This document shows, piece after piece, positions 37,423-45,909 of a stretch of DNA of 64,000 nt (position 1 is the first letter of the stretch; each line of letters begins with the position of its first letter). Under the pieces are notes generated by a model. The model did not search any database, had not been told where the DNA came from, and worked only from the letters and a program-made list of their open reading frames with translations. Position numbers and translations under genes: made by a program. The DNA comes from Glycomyces lechevalierae (GTDB taxonomy: Bacteria > Actinomycetota > Actinomycetes > Mycobacteriales > Micromonosporaceae). The stretch lies in contig NZ_JAPZVQ010000002.1 of assembly GCF_027622945.1 (NCBI RefSeq), positions 41,214-105,213 of the forward strand, in the 5' to 3' direction.

Positions 37423-37832
37423 GAAGTCGGGGGCGTGAGAAACTCGCAGCGAGGTCCGTTGCTGCGCGTCAACTTAAGGTCGGTGGTCAGCAGCGGAGCC
37501 CGTCGCCATTCGGCGACAGCGATATATGAGGCGTCGTATGCGGTCACACTGCCGCGCAGTTCCCAGATGCGACTCGCCAGAACCGTGAACGGTTCGCAGT
37601 GCACTGGCATGGCCTGCAGATCGCGGAAGGCGAGTGCGGCCGCCGTCTCGTCGATGGTTCCCTTGTGTGCCTCGCGGCGGAGGATGTTCGCCGTCTCGTA
37701 GTGCAGCATTTCCGGCGCAAAGAGCCGCTTGCCGCGCATGTGGCCGACCGCCCATTCGCTGATCGGCCCGGGCTCGATGAGCACCGCGGCGACTGCTGAA
37801 GCGTCGACGACGAGCCCGTCTCCATCGGTCAT
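37419..37832 (-). CDS. vapC: VapC-like PIN-domain toxin
   Basis: A 137-residue PIN nuclease. The acidic residues expected to hold the metal are present: Asp10 (VVDASAVAAVL), Glu in LHYETANIL, Asp in YDASYIAVAE, and Asp in LTTDLKL. VapC toxins cut tRNA or rRNA when not held by VapB. ATG overlaps the vapB stop as ATGA, the usual antitoxin-first arrangement. The base composition of this island is a little lower in G+C than that of its neighbours, consistent with acquisition. Confidence 0.88.
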   Translation of the reverse strand: MTDGDGLVVDASAVAAVLIEPGPISEWAVGHMRGKRLFAPEMLHYETANILRREAHKGTIDETAAALAFRDLQAMPVHCEPFTVLASRIWELRGSVTAYDASYIAVAEWRRAPLLTTDLKLTRSNGPRCEFLTPPTS

Positions 37833-38083
37833 CGGCGATCTGCGTCCCGCGATTCGAGGATGTCTTCGATGGTGACGGTGGAACCTGAAGCGTGTACCCG
37901 CGCGCGTGCCCGTTCAAGAACCACATCAAGGGGCGGATGCGACACCGTGGACTCGATCAAGGTGAGCATGTACTCCTGCAATGACTGCCGCTGGCGGGCT
38001 GCCCGAGCGGCCAGTTCGTCCCGCCATTCGACCGGTACATGCCGGATCGTCACGCTGGTTTCTATCGTACCGGTTTCGCTCAT
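37829..38083 (-). CDS. vapB: VapB-like ribbon-helix-helix antitoxin
   Basis: An 84-residue antitoxin. The N-terminal ribbon-helix-helix (TSVTIRHVPVEWRDELAARA, then QRQSLQEYMLTLIE) binds its own operator. The C-terminal tail (LDVVLERARARVHASGSTVT and on) should wrap around the PIN toxin. ATG at 38083 was chosen for the overlap pattern and the start of similarity. The TATAGCTGCA stretch just upstream is a possible -10 area for autoregulation. Confidence 0.85.
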   Translation of the reverse strand: MSETGTIETSVTIRHVPVEWRDELAARAARQRQSLQEYMLTLIESTVSHPPLDVVLERARARVHASGSTVTIEDILESRDADRR

Positions 38084-38122
38084 GCCTGCATTATAGCTGC
38101 ATTGGATGCGAACTAGATTCAT

Positions 38123-39109
38123 CTAGCGGAGGAGGGCTGCCGCTTCCAGCGCGGCGTAGGTGGCGATGATGCCGGCGCCTGCTCGCTTGATGCTGGTCAA
38201 GCTCTCCAAGATGGCCGCGTCGCGGTCGATCCAGCCTCGCTCCGCTGCCGCCACGATCTGGGCGTATTCGCCGCTGATGTGGTACGCCGCAACGGGAACC
38301 GGGCTGCGTTCGGCGGCCGCCTTCACGATGTCGAGGTACGGCAGGGCCGGTTTGACCATGACGATGTCCGCGCCCTGCTGGATGTCCAGGTCGATCTCGT
38401 GCAGCGCCTCGGTGGTGTTCGCGTTGTCCTGCTGGTAGGTGCGGCGGTCGCCCTGGAGCTGCGACTCGACCGCGTCGCGGAACGGGCCGTAGAACGCGCT
38501 GGCGTACTTCGCGGCGTACGCGAGGAGGCCCGTGTCGGTGCGGCCCGCTTCGTCAAGGGCCGCACGCACATAGCCGATCTGGCCGTCCATCATCCCCGAG
38601 GCGCCGAGCAGGTCCGCGCCCGATTCGGCGAGGGTCAGGCCCATCTCCGCGTAGCGCATCAGCGAGGCGTCGTTGTCCACAGTGCCGTCGGGGCGGAGCA
38701 CGCCGCAGTGGCCGTGGTCGGTGAACTCGTCCAGGCACAGGTCGGGGATGACCACGAGGTCGTCGCCGATCTCCTCGCGGATCGCCCGCGTCGTGACGTT
38801 CAGGATGCCGTTCGGATCGGTTGCGGCCGAACCGATCGCGTCGCGCAGCAGCGGGATGCCGAAGGGCATGAGCCCGCCGATCCCGGCCCGCGCCGCCTCG
38901 ACGGCCAGCTTGCGCACCGAGTCCACGGAGTGCTGGAACACCCCGGGCATCGAGGCGATCTCGAGCGGCTCCGTCAAGCCCTCCTTGACGAACACCGGGA
39001 GCACCAGATCGGACGGATGGACGCGCGTCTCGGCCACGAGACGGCGAAGGGCCGCAGTGCGCCGCAGCCTTCGAGGACGGATGACCGGGAACTCGGGGCT
39101 GTTCGGCAC
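38123..39109 (-). CDS. hemB: Delta-aminolevulinic acid dehydratase (porphobilinogen synthase)
   Basis: A 328-residue enzyme that condenses two ALA molecules to porphobilinogen. It has [17 protein letters not shown], the first active-site Lys in [17 protein letters not shown] and the Schiff-base Lys in [17 protein letters not shown] at 39109 is preferred over GTG at 39118 because AAGGAG then stands eight bases upstream. It is the last gene of the rex-hem operon, 31 bases after hemD. Confidence 0.95.
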   Translation of the reverse strand: MPNSPEFPVIRPRRLRRTAALRRLVAETRVHPSDLVLPVFVKEGLTEPLEIASMPGVFQHSVDSVRKLAVEAARAGIGGLMPFGIPLLRDAIGSAATDPNGILNVTTRAIREEIGDDLVVIPDLCLDEFTDHGHCGVLRPDGTVDNDASLMRYAEMGLTLAESGADLLGASGMMDGQIGYVRAALDEAGRTDTGLLAYAAKYASAFYGPFRDAVESQLQGDRRTYQQDNANTTEALHEIDLDIQQGADIVMVKPALPYLDIVKAAAERSPVPVAAYHISGEYAQIVAAAERGWIDRDAAILESLTSIKRAGAGIIATYAALEAAALLR

Positions 39110-39140
39110 TGCGACCACTCCTTCTAAATCGTCAACGCTC

Positions 39141-40721
39141 TCAACGGAACCGCAGGGCCGTCGGGCCCTGGATCTTCTGGCCCCGGCGGGTCTTGATCGG
39201 ACCCTCGGCCAGACGCTGCTTCAACTCCATCGCGTACTCGGCCAGCGCCTCGATGAGGTCCGGCACGGACGCGTTCTCCGGCTTGGCGTCCACGCGCAGG
39301 CCGAACTCGGTCGCCGTGTCCGCGGTCGCCGGGCCGATGCACGCCACGACGGTGCGCTGGTGCGGCTTGCCCGCGATGCCGACGAGGTTCCGCACGGTGG
39401 ACGACGAGGTGAACAGCACCGCGTCGAACCCGCCGGACTTGATGGCGTCGCGGATGTCCGCGGCCGGCGGCGAGGCGCGCACGGTGCGGTACGCGGTGAC
39501 GTCGTCGACCTCCCAGCCGCGTTCGGTCAGGCCTGAGACCAGGGTCTCGGTCGCGATGTCCGCGCGCGGCAGCAGGACCCGGCCGACCATGTCGAGGATC
39601 GGGTCGTGCGGCGGGAAGACCTCGAGCAGGCCCTCGGAGGACTGCTGCCCGGTCGGGATGAGCTCGGGCTCGATGCCGAACTCGCGCACGGCGTTCGCGG
39701 TCGCCTCGCCGATGCAGGCGATGCGGAGGCCGCCGAAGGCGCGGGCGTCGAGGCCGTGCTCCTTGAACTTCTCCCAGATGGCCTTCACCGAGTTCTGGCT
39801 GGTGAAGACGATCCAGGCGTAGCGGCCGTCGACGAGGCCCTTGATGGCCCGCTCCATCTGGGCGGGCGTGCGGGGCGGCTCGACGGCGATGGTCGGGACC
39901 TCGCACGGGATGGCGCCGTAGGCGCGCAGGCGCTCGGACATGATGCCGGCCTGCTCCTTGGTGCGGGGGATGAGGACCTTCCAGCCGTAGAGCGGGCGGC
40001 CCTCCCACCAGGCGAGCTCGTGGCGGTCGTCGACGCCGGGGCCGATGGTGAGCACGACCTGCCCGGCGTAGCCGAGGGCCGCCTCCACGAACGTGTCCAC
40101 AGAGGACGTGGTGGTGTACTCGGTCTCGCCGGTCGCGTCGCCGGTGACGGCCACGGCGGTCTCGCCCGAGACGCCGCCCGCGAGCAGGATGTCCCGCAGG
40201 GACGACAGGTCCGAGACGTCCGCGGTGACGGTGAGGCTGCCGCGCTTGATCGCGTCCGCGATCATGAGCGGCTCGATGGAGGCGATGTCGTCGATGTCGA
40301 TGACCGTGCGGATCTCCCCGGGCGGCATGCCCGCGTAGACCGCGACGGCCTGCGCGTGGCTCATGCCCGGGATGACCTCGAAGCGGGCCTGCTCGGCGCT
40401 GGCGGCCTTGATCTCGGCCTTCGCGAGCCGGTTCGGGTAGGCGTCGCCGACGATGAGGCGGGCGATGTTCTCGCCCTCGCGGGCGGCGGCGGCCATGAGC
40501 TTGCCCTGGTCGCTCGGGGAGGACTCGATGAGCTTGATCCGCGAGTCGTCGCCGTTGAGCTCCTTGGCGGTCTCGATGAGCGACTGCGGGAGCGACCGGT
40601 CGTAGTAGACCCGGTCGGCCTCGCGGATCGCGTCGAGGGCGCGCTTGGTCAGCAGTCCCGGGTCGCCTGGGCCGGTCCCGACGAAACGCACGCGGCCCAC
40701 CGGCTTACGGGCACTGGTCAT
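39141..40721 (-). CDS. hemD: Uroporphyrinogen-III synthase fused to a degenerate SUMT-like domain
   Basis: A 526-residue protein. Residues about 260-515 form the HemD domain ([50 protein letters not shown]), which cyclises hydroxymethylbilane to uroporphyrinogen III. The N-terminal half resembles SAM-dependent uroporphyrinogen methyltransferase ([37 protein letters not shown]). The SAM-binding GGDPFVFGRG motif is replaced by [11 protein letters not shown], so methyltransferase activity is doubtful. The same fusion is usual in actinobacteria. Overlaps hemC as ATGA. Confidence 0.93.
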   Translation of the reverse strand: MTSARKPVGRVRFVGTGPGDPGLLTKRALDAIREADRVYYDRSLPQSLIETAKELNGDDSRIKLIESSPSDQGKLMAAAAREGENIARLIVGDAYPNRLAKAEIKAASAEQARFEVIPGMSHAQAVAVYAGMPPGEIRTVIDIDDIASIEPLMIADAIKRGSLTVTADVSDLSSLRDILLAGGVSGETAVAVTGDATGETEYTTTSSVDTFVEAALGYAGQVVLTIGPGVDDRHELAWWEGRPLYGWKVLIPRTKEQAGIMSERLRAYGAIPCEVPTIAVEPPRTPAQMERAIKGLVDGRYAWIVFTSQNSVKAIWEKFKEHGLDARAFGGLRIACIGEATANAVREFGIEPELIPTGQQSSEGLLEVFPPHDPILDMVGRVLLPRADIATETLVSGLTERGWEVDDVTAYRTVRASPPAADIRDAIKSGGFDAVLFTSSSTVRNLVGIAGKPHQRTVVACIGPATADTATEFGLRVDAKPENASVPDLIEALAEYAMELKQRLAEGPIKTRRGQKIQGPTALRFR

Positions 40722-41698
40722 GTTCTCTCCATCAACAGTCGTCTAGAGCTTGGGTCTAACTTCAATAGTTGCTCGGCACCCACCTCGAGGAGGTCCTCGG
40801 CCAGCGCCCGCCCCACGGCGGCGGCCCGGGCGGCCAGTTCGGCGGCGCCCGCATCGCCTGTGTCGGGGAGAGCGGCGGTGGTCGAGAGCCGCTCGACGAC
40901 GGAACCGTCCTCGGCAGCGACGGCCCCCCGCAGATACAGGTCGACCTCGTCCGGTGAGGCGCCTTCGGCGACATCGGCGAGTGCGGCGACGGGAGCGCTG
41001 CATCCGGCTTCGAGTCTTTGCAGAAGGGCGCGTTCGGCGGCGACGGCGGCCTGTGCGTACCGGTCGTTGAGCTTACTTGAGATCCGCGCAGATGTCATGT
41101 CGGCTTTGCGGCATTCGACCGCCAACGCCCCTTGTGCGGGGGCGGGAAGCATCACTAGCGGGTCCAGGTATTCCGTGATCTCCGCCTGGCGTCCGATGCG
41201 CCCGATGCCGGCGGCCGCGAGGATCACTCCATCGAGGTCGGCGCCGACGCGGCCGATGCGGGTGTCGATGTTGCCGCGGATCGGCACGCACTCGAAGCCG
41301 CGGCCCATGGCGTTCAGCTGCGCGATGCGCCGGGGCGAGCCGGTGCCGATGCGCGCGCCCGGTCCCAGGTCGGCGAGGGTGCGGCCGCCGGAGGCGACGA
41401 GCACGTCGCGCGGGTCGGCGCGCGGGGGCACCGCGATGACGAGGTGCTCGGGCTGGGCCGTGGGCAGGTCCTTGTAGGAGTGGACGGCGATGTCGATCTC
41501 CTCGTGCTCCAGCGCTTCCCGCAGCTGGTTGACGAAGACCCCGACGCCGAGCTGGGCGACGGGCACGGTCGTGCCGTCTCCTGTGGTCTTGATCTCGACG
41601 AGCTCCACCCGCTCCCCCGTGAGGCGCGCTATCTCGTCCGCGATCATCCCGCTCTGTGCCAGCGCGAGCTTCGATCCCCTGGTCCCGACTCGGATCAC
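40718..41698 (-). CDS. hemC: Hydroxymethylbilane synthase (porphobilinogen deaminase)
   Basis: A 326-residue enzyme that links four porphobilinogens. It begins IRVGTRGSKLALAQ, with HSYKDLPT, the catalytic Asp region, GTGSPRRIAQL, IRGNIDTR, LPAPAQGALAVECR, and the Cys in EAGCSAPVAA that carries the dipyrromethane cofactor. GTG at 41698 behind GGAAGGGAAG. It sits 14 bases after hemA and overlaps hemD. Confidence 0.96.
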   Translation of the reverse strand: MIRVGTRGSKLALAQSGMIADEIARLTGERVELVEIKTTGDGTTVPVAQLGVGVFVNQLREALEHEEIDIAVHSYKDLPTAQPEHLVIAVPPRADPRDVLVASGGRTLADLGPGARIGTGSPRRIAQLNAMGRGFECVPIRGNIDTRIGRVGADLDGVILAAAGIGRIGRQAEITEYLDPLVMLPAPAQGALAVECRKADMTSARISSKLNDRYAQAAVAAERALLQRLEAGCSAPVAALADVAEGASPDEVDLYLRGAVAAEDGSVVERLSTTAALPDTGDAGAAELAARAAAVGRALAEDLLEVGAEQLLKLDPSSRRLLMERT

Positions 41699-41712
41699 AG
41701 GTGCTTCCCTTC

Positions 41713-43116
41713 CTAAGGCCGGCGCGGCGAAGGCGCTCCGGGCTGCTGTGGGGCGGTGCCGAGGGTCCCGTCGGGCGATTCGGCCGCGACGGGGTTGATC
41801 TTGAGCGCGTCCGCGAGGTCGCCGGTCTGCGGTTCGGCGACCGCGGCGGCGTCGAGCGCGAAGAGGTCGCGCAGGGCGCGGGCGTAGTCGGGCGCGCCGG
41901 GCTGGCCGGCGAGCTCGCGCACGCGCACGGTGGGCTCGTGGAGGAGGCGCTGCACGACGCGGTGCACGGTGCGGGCGACCTCGGCGCGCTGGTCGTCGGT
42001 GAAGTCGCCGCGGCGGGCGACGCGGGCGAGCTCGGTCTCGACGATGTCGGCGGCGACGGAGCGGAGGGCCGCCACGGTGGGGGTGACGGCGGCGGCGCGC
42101 AGGCTCTCGTTGTAGGCCGCGATCTCCTCGGCGAGCAGGGCCTCGACCTCGGCGAGGGTGTCGGCAGCGGCCCCGGCGCCGTCGGCGCGCTGGATCTCGG
42201 CGATGTCGACGACGTGCACGCCGTCGAGGCGCGAGACCGCTTCGGCGACGTCCTTGGGGAGGGCGAGGTCGCAGACGACGAGCGGCGCGGTGCGGCCCGC
42301 GAGGTGGGCGGCGCGCAGCACCGGCTCGGGCGAGGAGGTCGCGCACACGAGCAGGTCCACTTGCGCCGCAAGGGAGGCGAGGTCGTCGTAGGGGGCGGTC
42401 GCGGCGTCCCAGACGGCGGCGAGGCGCTCGGCCTTGTCGCGGTCGCGGTTGGCGACGGCGAGGGACTTGACGCCCGAGCGGGCGAGGGTCGCGGTGGCGA
42501 GGCTGCCCATGGCGCCGGCGCCGACGACGGCGGCGCGGGCCTGGGCGACGCCGCCGGGGAACCCGGCGCGGACCAGGGCCCGCTCGGCGAGTTCGAGGGC
42601 GGCGCTGACCACGGAGGGCGCAGCGGCGTCCACGTCGGTCTCGGCGTGGATCCGCTTGCCCACGCGCAGGGCCTGCTGGAACAGTTCGTGGAGGTGGCGG
42701 CCGACCTGGTCGGCCTCGCGCGCGGTCTCGTACGCGTCGCGGAGCTGGCCGAGGATCTGCGGCTCGCCCGCGACCATGGAGTCGAGGCCGGCGGCGACGC
42801 GGAAGGCGTGGGCGGCGGCGTCGGCGCCGTGGCGCACGTACCCGCAGGAGGCGAAGTCGAGCTCGGCTTCGGATTCGTTCAGGCCCCACACGCGGTGGAG
42901 CTCGTCGACGATCGCGGACAGGCCCCCGTGGAAGGTGGCGGCGGTCGCGTACACCTCGACGCGGTTGCAGGTGGAGAGCACGACGGCCTCGCGGACCTCG
43001 CCGCCGCGCAGGAGCGCGCGCGAGAGGTCGGCGGCGGCCTCGGGGCCCACCGCGAGCCGTTCCAGGGTCTCCACCGCGGCACTGCGATGCGAGATGCCCA
43101 CTACCAGGAGGTTCAC
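41713..43116 (-). CDS. hemA: Glutamyl-tRNA reductase
   Basis: A 467-residue NADPH enzyme that makes glutamate-1-semialdehyde from Glu-tRNA, the first step of C5-route tetrapyrrole synthesis. It has GISHRSAAVETLERLA, the catalytic Cys in STCNRVEVYA, AGEPQILGQLRDAYE, the NADPH fold VVGAGAMGSLATATLARSG, and a C-terminal dimerisation helix. The start is GTG at 43116. It is second in the operon, 45 bases after rex. Confidence 0.96.
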   Translation of the reverse strand: MNLLVVGISHRSAAVETLERLAVGPEAAADLSRALLRGGEVREAVVLSTCNRVEVYATAATFHGGLSAIVDELHRVWGLNESEAELDFASCGYVRHGADAAAHAFRVAAGLDSMVAGEPQILGQLRDAYETAREADQVGRHLHELFQQALRVGKRIHAETDVDAAAPSVVSAALELAERALVRAGFPGGVAQARAAVVGAGAMGSLATATLARSGVKSLAVANRDRDKAERLAAVWDAATAPYDDLASLAAQVDLLVCATSSPEPVLRAAHLAGRTAPLVVCDLALPKDVAEAVSRLDGVHVVDIAEIQRADGAGAAADTLAEVEALLAEEIAAYNESLRAAAVTPTVAALRSVAADIVETELARVARRGDFTDDQRAEVARTVHRVVQRLLHEPTVRVRELAGQPGAPDYARALRDLFALDAAAVAEPQTGDLADALKINPVAAESPDGTLGTAPQQPGAPSPRRP

Positions 43117-43161
43117 TTCACCGTTCCCGTCTCTTGGCCGTTCCGGTTCACGTCTCCGCGT

Positions 43162-43893
43162 TCACGCCTCCAGCGGCCGGCGTGACTGCCCGACCCCTGC
43201 GTTCGCCTGGCCGATGGTCTTGTGGTGTTCGTGGAAGGAGAGGATCTGCAGCTCGACGGCCAGGTCGACCTTGCGGACCGCCACGCCCTGCGGCACGGCG
43301 AGCACGCACGGCGCGAAGTTGAGAATGCTTGTGACACCAGCATCTACGAGGAGGTCGGCCACATGTTGGGCGGCCGCGCCCGGTGTGGCGATGACCCCTA
43401 TGTTGATGCCCTCGTCACGGACCGCGCCCGCCAGGAGCGCCACGTCGCGCACTCGGATCCCGTCCAAGTCCTTCCCAATGATGCCCGGGTCGGCGTCGAA
43501 GAGGCCAACGATGTCGAACCCTCTTTCGGAGAACCCGGGGTACCTGGCCAGGGCCTGGCCCAAGTGGCCCAGGCCGATGATGGCCACGCGGGAGTCTTTC
43601 GTGAGTCCGAGCACACCCGCGATGTAGGCGGCGAGCGCGGCCACGTTGTAGCCGACGCCGCGCATCCCGGACGCGCCGAGCTGGGAGAGGTCCTTGCGGA
43701 GCATCGCCGAGTTGACGCCGGTGGCGGCCGCGAGGGTTTCAGAGGAGACGGTCTCGACGCCGGACTCGCCCAGCGAGCTGAGCGCCCGCAGGTACTCGGG
43801 CAGGCGCCTGACCGTCGCCGGCGGGAGGTCGGCGGCGGAAGCGGGAGGGCCGCTCGGGGCCCGGTGGTCGGTGCCTTCGCCGGTGGTCGTCAA
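43162..43893 (-). CDS. rex: Redox-sensing repressor Rex
   Basis: A 243-residue NADH/NAD+-responsive repressor. The N-terminal winged helix has ATVRRLPEYLRALSSLGESG and VNSAMLRKDLSQLGASGMRGVGYN. The Rossmann domain has VAIIGLGHLGQALARY and VIATPGAAAQHVADLLV. In Streptomyces Rex represses cytochrome bd and the rex-hemACD operon when NADH is low. TTG at 43893 was chosen for its length and the upstream CTGGAG. I found no full TGTGAAC-GTTCACA operator in the 280 bases upstream, so self-control here is not demonstrated. Confidence 0.94.
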   Translation of the reverse strand: MTTTGEGTDHRAPSGPPASAADLPPATVRRLPEYLRALSSLGESGVETVSSETLAAATGVNSAMLRKDLSQLGASGMRGVGYNVAALAAYIAGVLGLTKDSRVAIIGLGHLGQALARYPGFSERGFDIVGLFDADPGIIGKDLDGIRVRDVALLAGAVRDEGINIGVIATPGAAAQHVADLLVDAGVTSILNFAPCVLAVPQGVAVRKVDLAVELQILSFHEHHKTIGQANAGVGQSRRPLEA

Positions 43894-44176
43894 TGGTGGA
43901 ACTCCAGGTCCGCTAGTTCCGCGCCGCCGTTCACCGGCGCGCAACCCAGCTTAGGAGGTGGACCGTGGGGAAGCTCGCACAGGCGGTGCTAACCAGGCCT
44001 GGGGACGCGACTCGGCGGCTCGCGGGACCGGTGCGGTACACCCCCGTAACACTGGGCGAGGCCCAGCTGTACCGAAACCCGTTTATTCCCGGCGAGCCGC
44101 CGTCTGAAGTGATTTTGCCCCAAAACACCGGAGAACCCCGCAAATCCAGTTTTTTCGGCGCGTCGCGTCCGGCGGG
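43894..44176. other. Region between rex and the glutaredoxin-like gene
   Basis: The rex promoter must lie here on the minus strand, but I cannot assign its boxes. A possible small plus-strand frame starts at GTG 43965 behind a good AGGAGG, yet it runs 52 bases into the glutaredoxin-like gene and has no recognisable content. Confidence 0.4.
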
Positions 44177-44416
44177 TCAGGACGCCGCGAGGTCGCGCCT
44201 GAGGCGTGGCACGTCCACGTCCCAGTAGCTGTGCTCGCGCCCGTCGAGGAGCACCACCGGGAGGCGGTCTCCGTATTCGCGTGCCAACGCAGCGTCGTCG
44301 GCGACGTCCACCTCGGCCCAGTCGACGCCCGTCTCGCGCGCCACCAGCGCGAGGTCGGCCCGCGCCGCGCCGCACAGATGGCAATCCCTTGTAGTCAACA
44401 GCGTCAGCCTGTTCAC
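44177..44416 (-). CDS. Small glutaredoxin-like thiol oxidoreductase
   Basis: A 79-residue thioredoxin-fold protein of the DUF836/glutaredoxin-like group. The active site is Cys12-His-Leu-Cys15 (LTTRDCHLCGAA), the cis-Pro lies in RLPVVLLDG, and a helix RLRRDLAAS closes the fold. GTG at 44416 behind GGGGAGGGAG. A perfect inverted repeat (TCGCACA-ATC-TGTGCGA, 44442-44458) lies 25 bases upstream. Confidence 0.85.
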   Translation of the reverse strand: MNRLTLLTTRDCHLCGAARADLALVARETGVDWAEVDVADDAALAREYGDRLPVVLLDGREHSYWDVDVPRLRRDLAAS

Positions 44417-44741
44417 CCTGCTCCCTCCCCGCAACGGAAGATCGCACAATCTGTGCGACACCCTCCGTCATTCCTCGATCACTATTGAGCCAGAACCGGT
44501 CCGCGAACGCGGGCCTCACAACATTTGGGGAGGTAATGGTGGGATTCCGCCCCCGCGAAGAAGGGTACGTCGGTGTGCCGGACGAACGCCGACATCGCCC
44601 GCAGTCAAGCCGTCACCGAACGCGACACGCCGAACGCAAATACGCGTCGGCGGCCCTCCTGATTTCTAGACTCAGGCGGGTCAGTCCCTGCGGGACCCGA
44701 TCGCATGACTCGGCCCGACCCCTCACACGAGGAGGCCACTA
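44417..44741. promoter_or_regulatory. Divergent regulatory region, glutaredoxin / BldN-like sigma gene
   Basis: A 325 bp gene-free gap. It contains the inverted repeat TCGCACA-ATC-TGTGCGA (44442-44458) near the glutaredoxin start, and GTCCC-TGC-GGGAC (44684-44696) inside a larger GGGTC/GACCC pair in the leader of the sigma gene. A GACAC (WhiA-type half motif) lies at 44457-44461. A strong GAGGAGG precedes the sigma gene start. No clear promoter boxes are identified. Confidence 0.4.
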
Positions 44742-45587
44742 GTGCCCGGTATTGCACCAGCAATGGTGACGTCCAACGCGAACCACACCGCAATGCTCAC
44801 CGATCTCGCCCCTTACCTGAACGGCAGCGCCATCGTCGAGGCCCTGACGCGTCTGCCCGCCCCGACCTTCGAACGGCTCCGGCAGGCCGTCTGGACGGTC
44901 CTGAGCCTGGACACCGGCACCGGCACCGCCGAGCAGCACCACGTGCGCTCCGGCGGCGCGGGGGCCGGCGGGACGGCCGAGGCCGCGGGCCCCGGCCAGC
45001 ACGACCCGAGCACCGACCAGGTCGACGGCGACGAGGTCGCCGACCTCGTGGCGCGCGCCCAGGACGGCGACCCGAACGCCTTCGGCGAGATCTACGACCG
45101 CTACAGCGAGACGGTCTACCGCTACATCTACTTCCGCGTGAACAACGCCCAGCTGGCCGAGGACCTCGCGTCCGAGACGTTCCTCCGGGCGCTGCGGCGC
45201 ATCTCCAGCTTCAGCTGGCAGGGCCGGGCCTTCGGGGCCTGGCTGGTGACGATCGCGCGGAACCTGGTCGTCGACCACTTCAAGTCGGGCCGCTACCGGC
45301 TCGAGATCGTCAAACCCGACGTCCTGGGGACCGACTCCCCCGAGACCGACCCGACCACCTCGCCCGAGACCGCCGCACTGGAGAAGCTCACCAACGCCAC
45401 CCTCCTCACCGCGGTCAAGAAGCTCAACCCCGACCAGCAGGAGTGCATCGTCCTGCGGTTCCTCCAGGGGTTCACCGTCGCCGAGACCGCCCGCACCATG
45501 GGCAAGAACGAAGGCGCGGTCAAGGCGCTCCAGTACCGGGCCGTGCGCACCCTCGCGCGGCTCCTGCCGGACGGCTTCCGAGGTTGA
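44742..45587 (+). CDS. bldN: ECF RNA polymerase sigma factor, BldN type
   Basis: A 281-residue ECF sigma factor. About 95 residues precede region 2 (FGEIYDRYSETVYRYIYFRV, ASETFLRALRRI), and region 4 has LNPDQQECIVLRFLQGFTVAETARTMGKNEGAVKALQYRAVRTL. The long N-terminal extension fits BldN of Streptomyces, which is made as a pro-sigma factor with an N-terminal extension that is removed by proteolysis. The context (rex-hem operon on one side, DUF5667 gene on the other) matches the Streptomyces bldN locus as I recall it. GTG at 44742 behind GAGGAGG. Likely controls morphological development genes. Confidence 0.88.
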   Translation: MPGIAPAMVTSNANHTAMLTDLAPYLNGSAIVEALTRLPAPTFERLRQAVWTVLSLDTGTGTAEQHHVRSGGAGAGGTAEAAGPGQHDPSTDQVDGDEVADLVARAQDGDPNAFGEIYDRYSETVYRYIYFRVNNAQLAEDLASETFLRALRRISSFSWQGRAFGAWLVTIARNLVVDHFKSGRYRLEIVKPDVLGTDSPETDPTTSPETAALEKLTNATLLTAVKKLNPDQQECIVLRFLQGFTVAETARTMGKNEGAVKALQYRAVRTLARLLPDGFRG

Positions 45588-45834
45588 GGTAGGCGTTTCC
45601 GATCCCTTTTCCACCTCTTCCTCCTGCATCACCGACGGCCGCAATGGCTGTCGGGAATGCGACAAAAACCCGTCTCCGCGGGCTCCGGCCCGCGAACCCG
45701 TCATCAGCGATCCGCCGGGCCCTACCCCGCCGGACCGACACTGCCAGGTCAGGGCCGTCAACCGGCCCTCTGCCGCCGTGGGATCGAGCCGCGAGGCGGA
45801 CGAAGTGGTCCGCGTCGCAAGGTTCCCGGCGAAC

Positions 45835-45863
45835 CGTAACCTCAGGGGCTACTCGTGCGTTGT
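45835..45863 (+). promoter_or_regulatory. BldN-like promoter of the anti-sigma gene
   Basis: CGTAAC (45835-45840) and CGTTGT (45858-45863), 17 bases apart, agree with the sigma-BldN promoter type as I remember it (GTAAC at -35, CGTTG at -10). It ends 46 bases before the anti-sigma start. The rest of the 322 bp gap (45588-45834) shows no gene. Confidence 0.55.
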
Positions 45864-45909
45864 TCTCAGTACAGGAGCAGGATCCATGCAGTGAGAGGGG
45901 GTGTGCCCG

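Noticed and set aside
43894..44060. Rex operator upstream of rex
   Set aside because: Only GTTCACC half-site-like pieces are visible; no TGTGAAC/GTTCACA pair with proper spacing.
43965..44228. A possible 87-residue protein with a good AGGAGG site
   Set aside because: It overlaps the glutaredoxin-like gene by 52 bases, has no recognisable motif, and its end reads Arg-rich antisense sequence. It could still be a short real peptide.
44485..44742. An 85-codon plus frame before the sigma gene
   Set aside because: Composition is Arg/Ser-rich with no motif, and the true start of the next gene has its own ribosome site.
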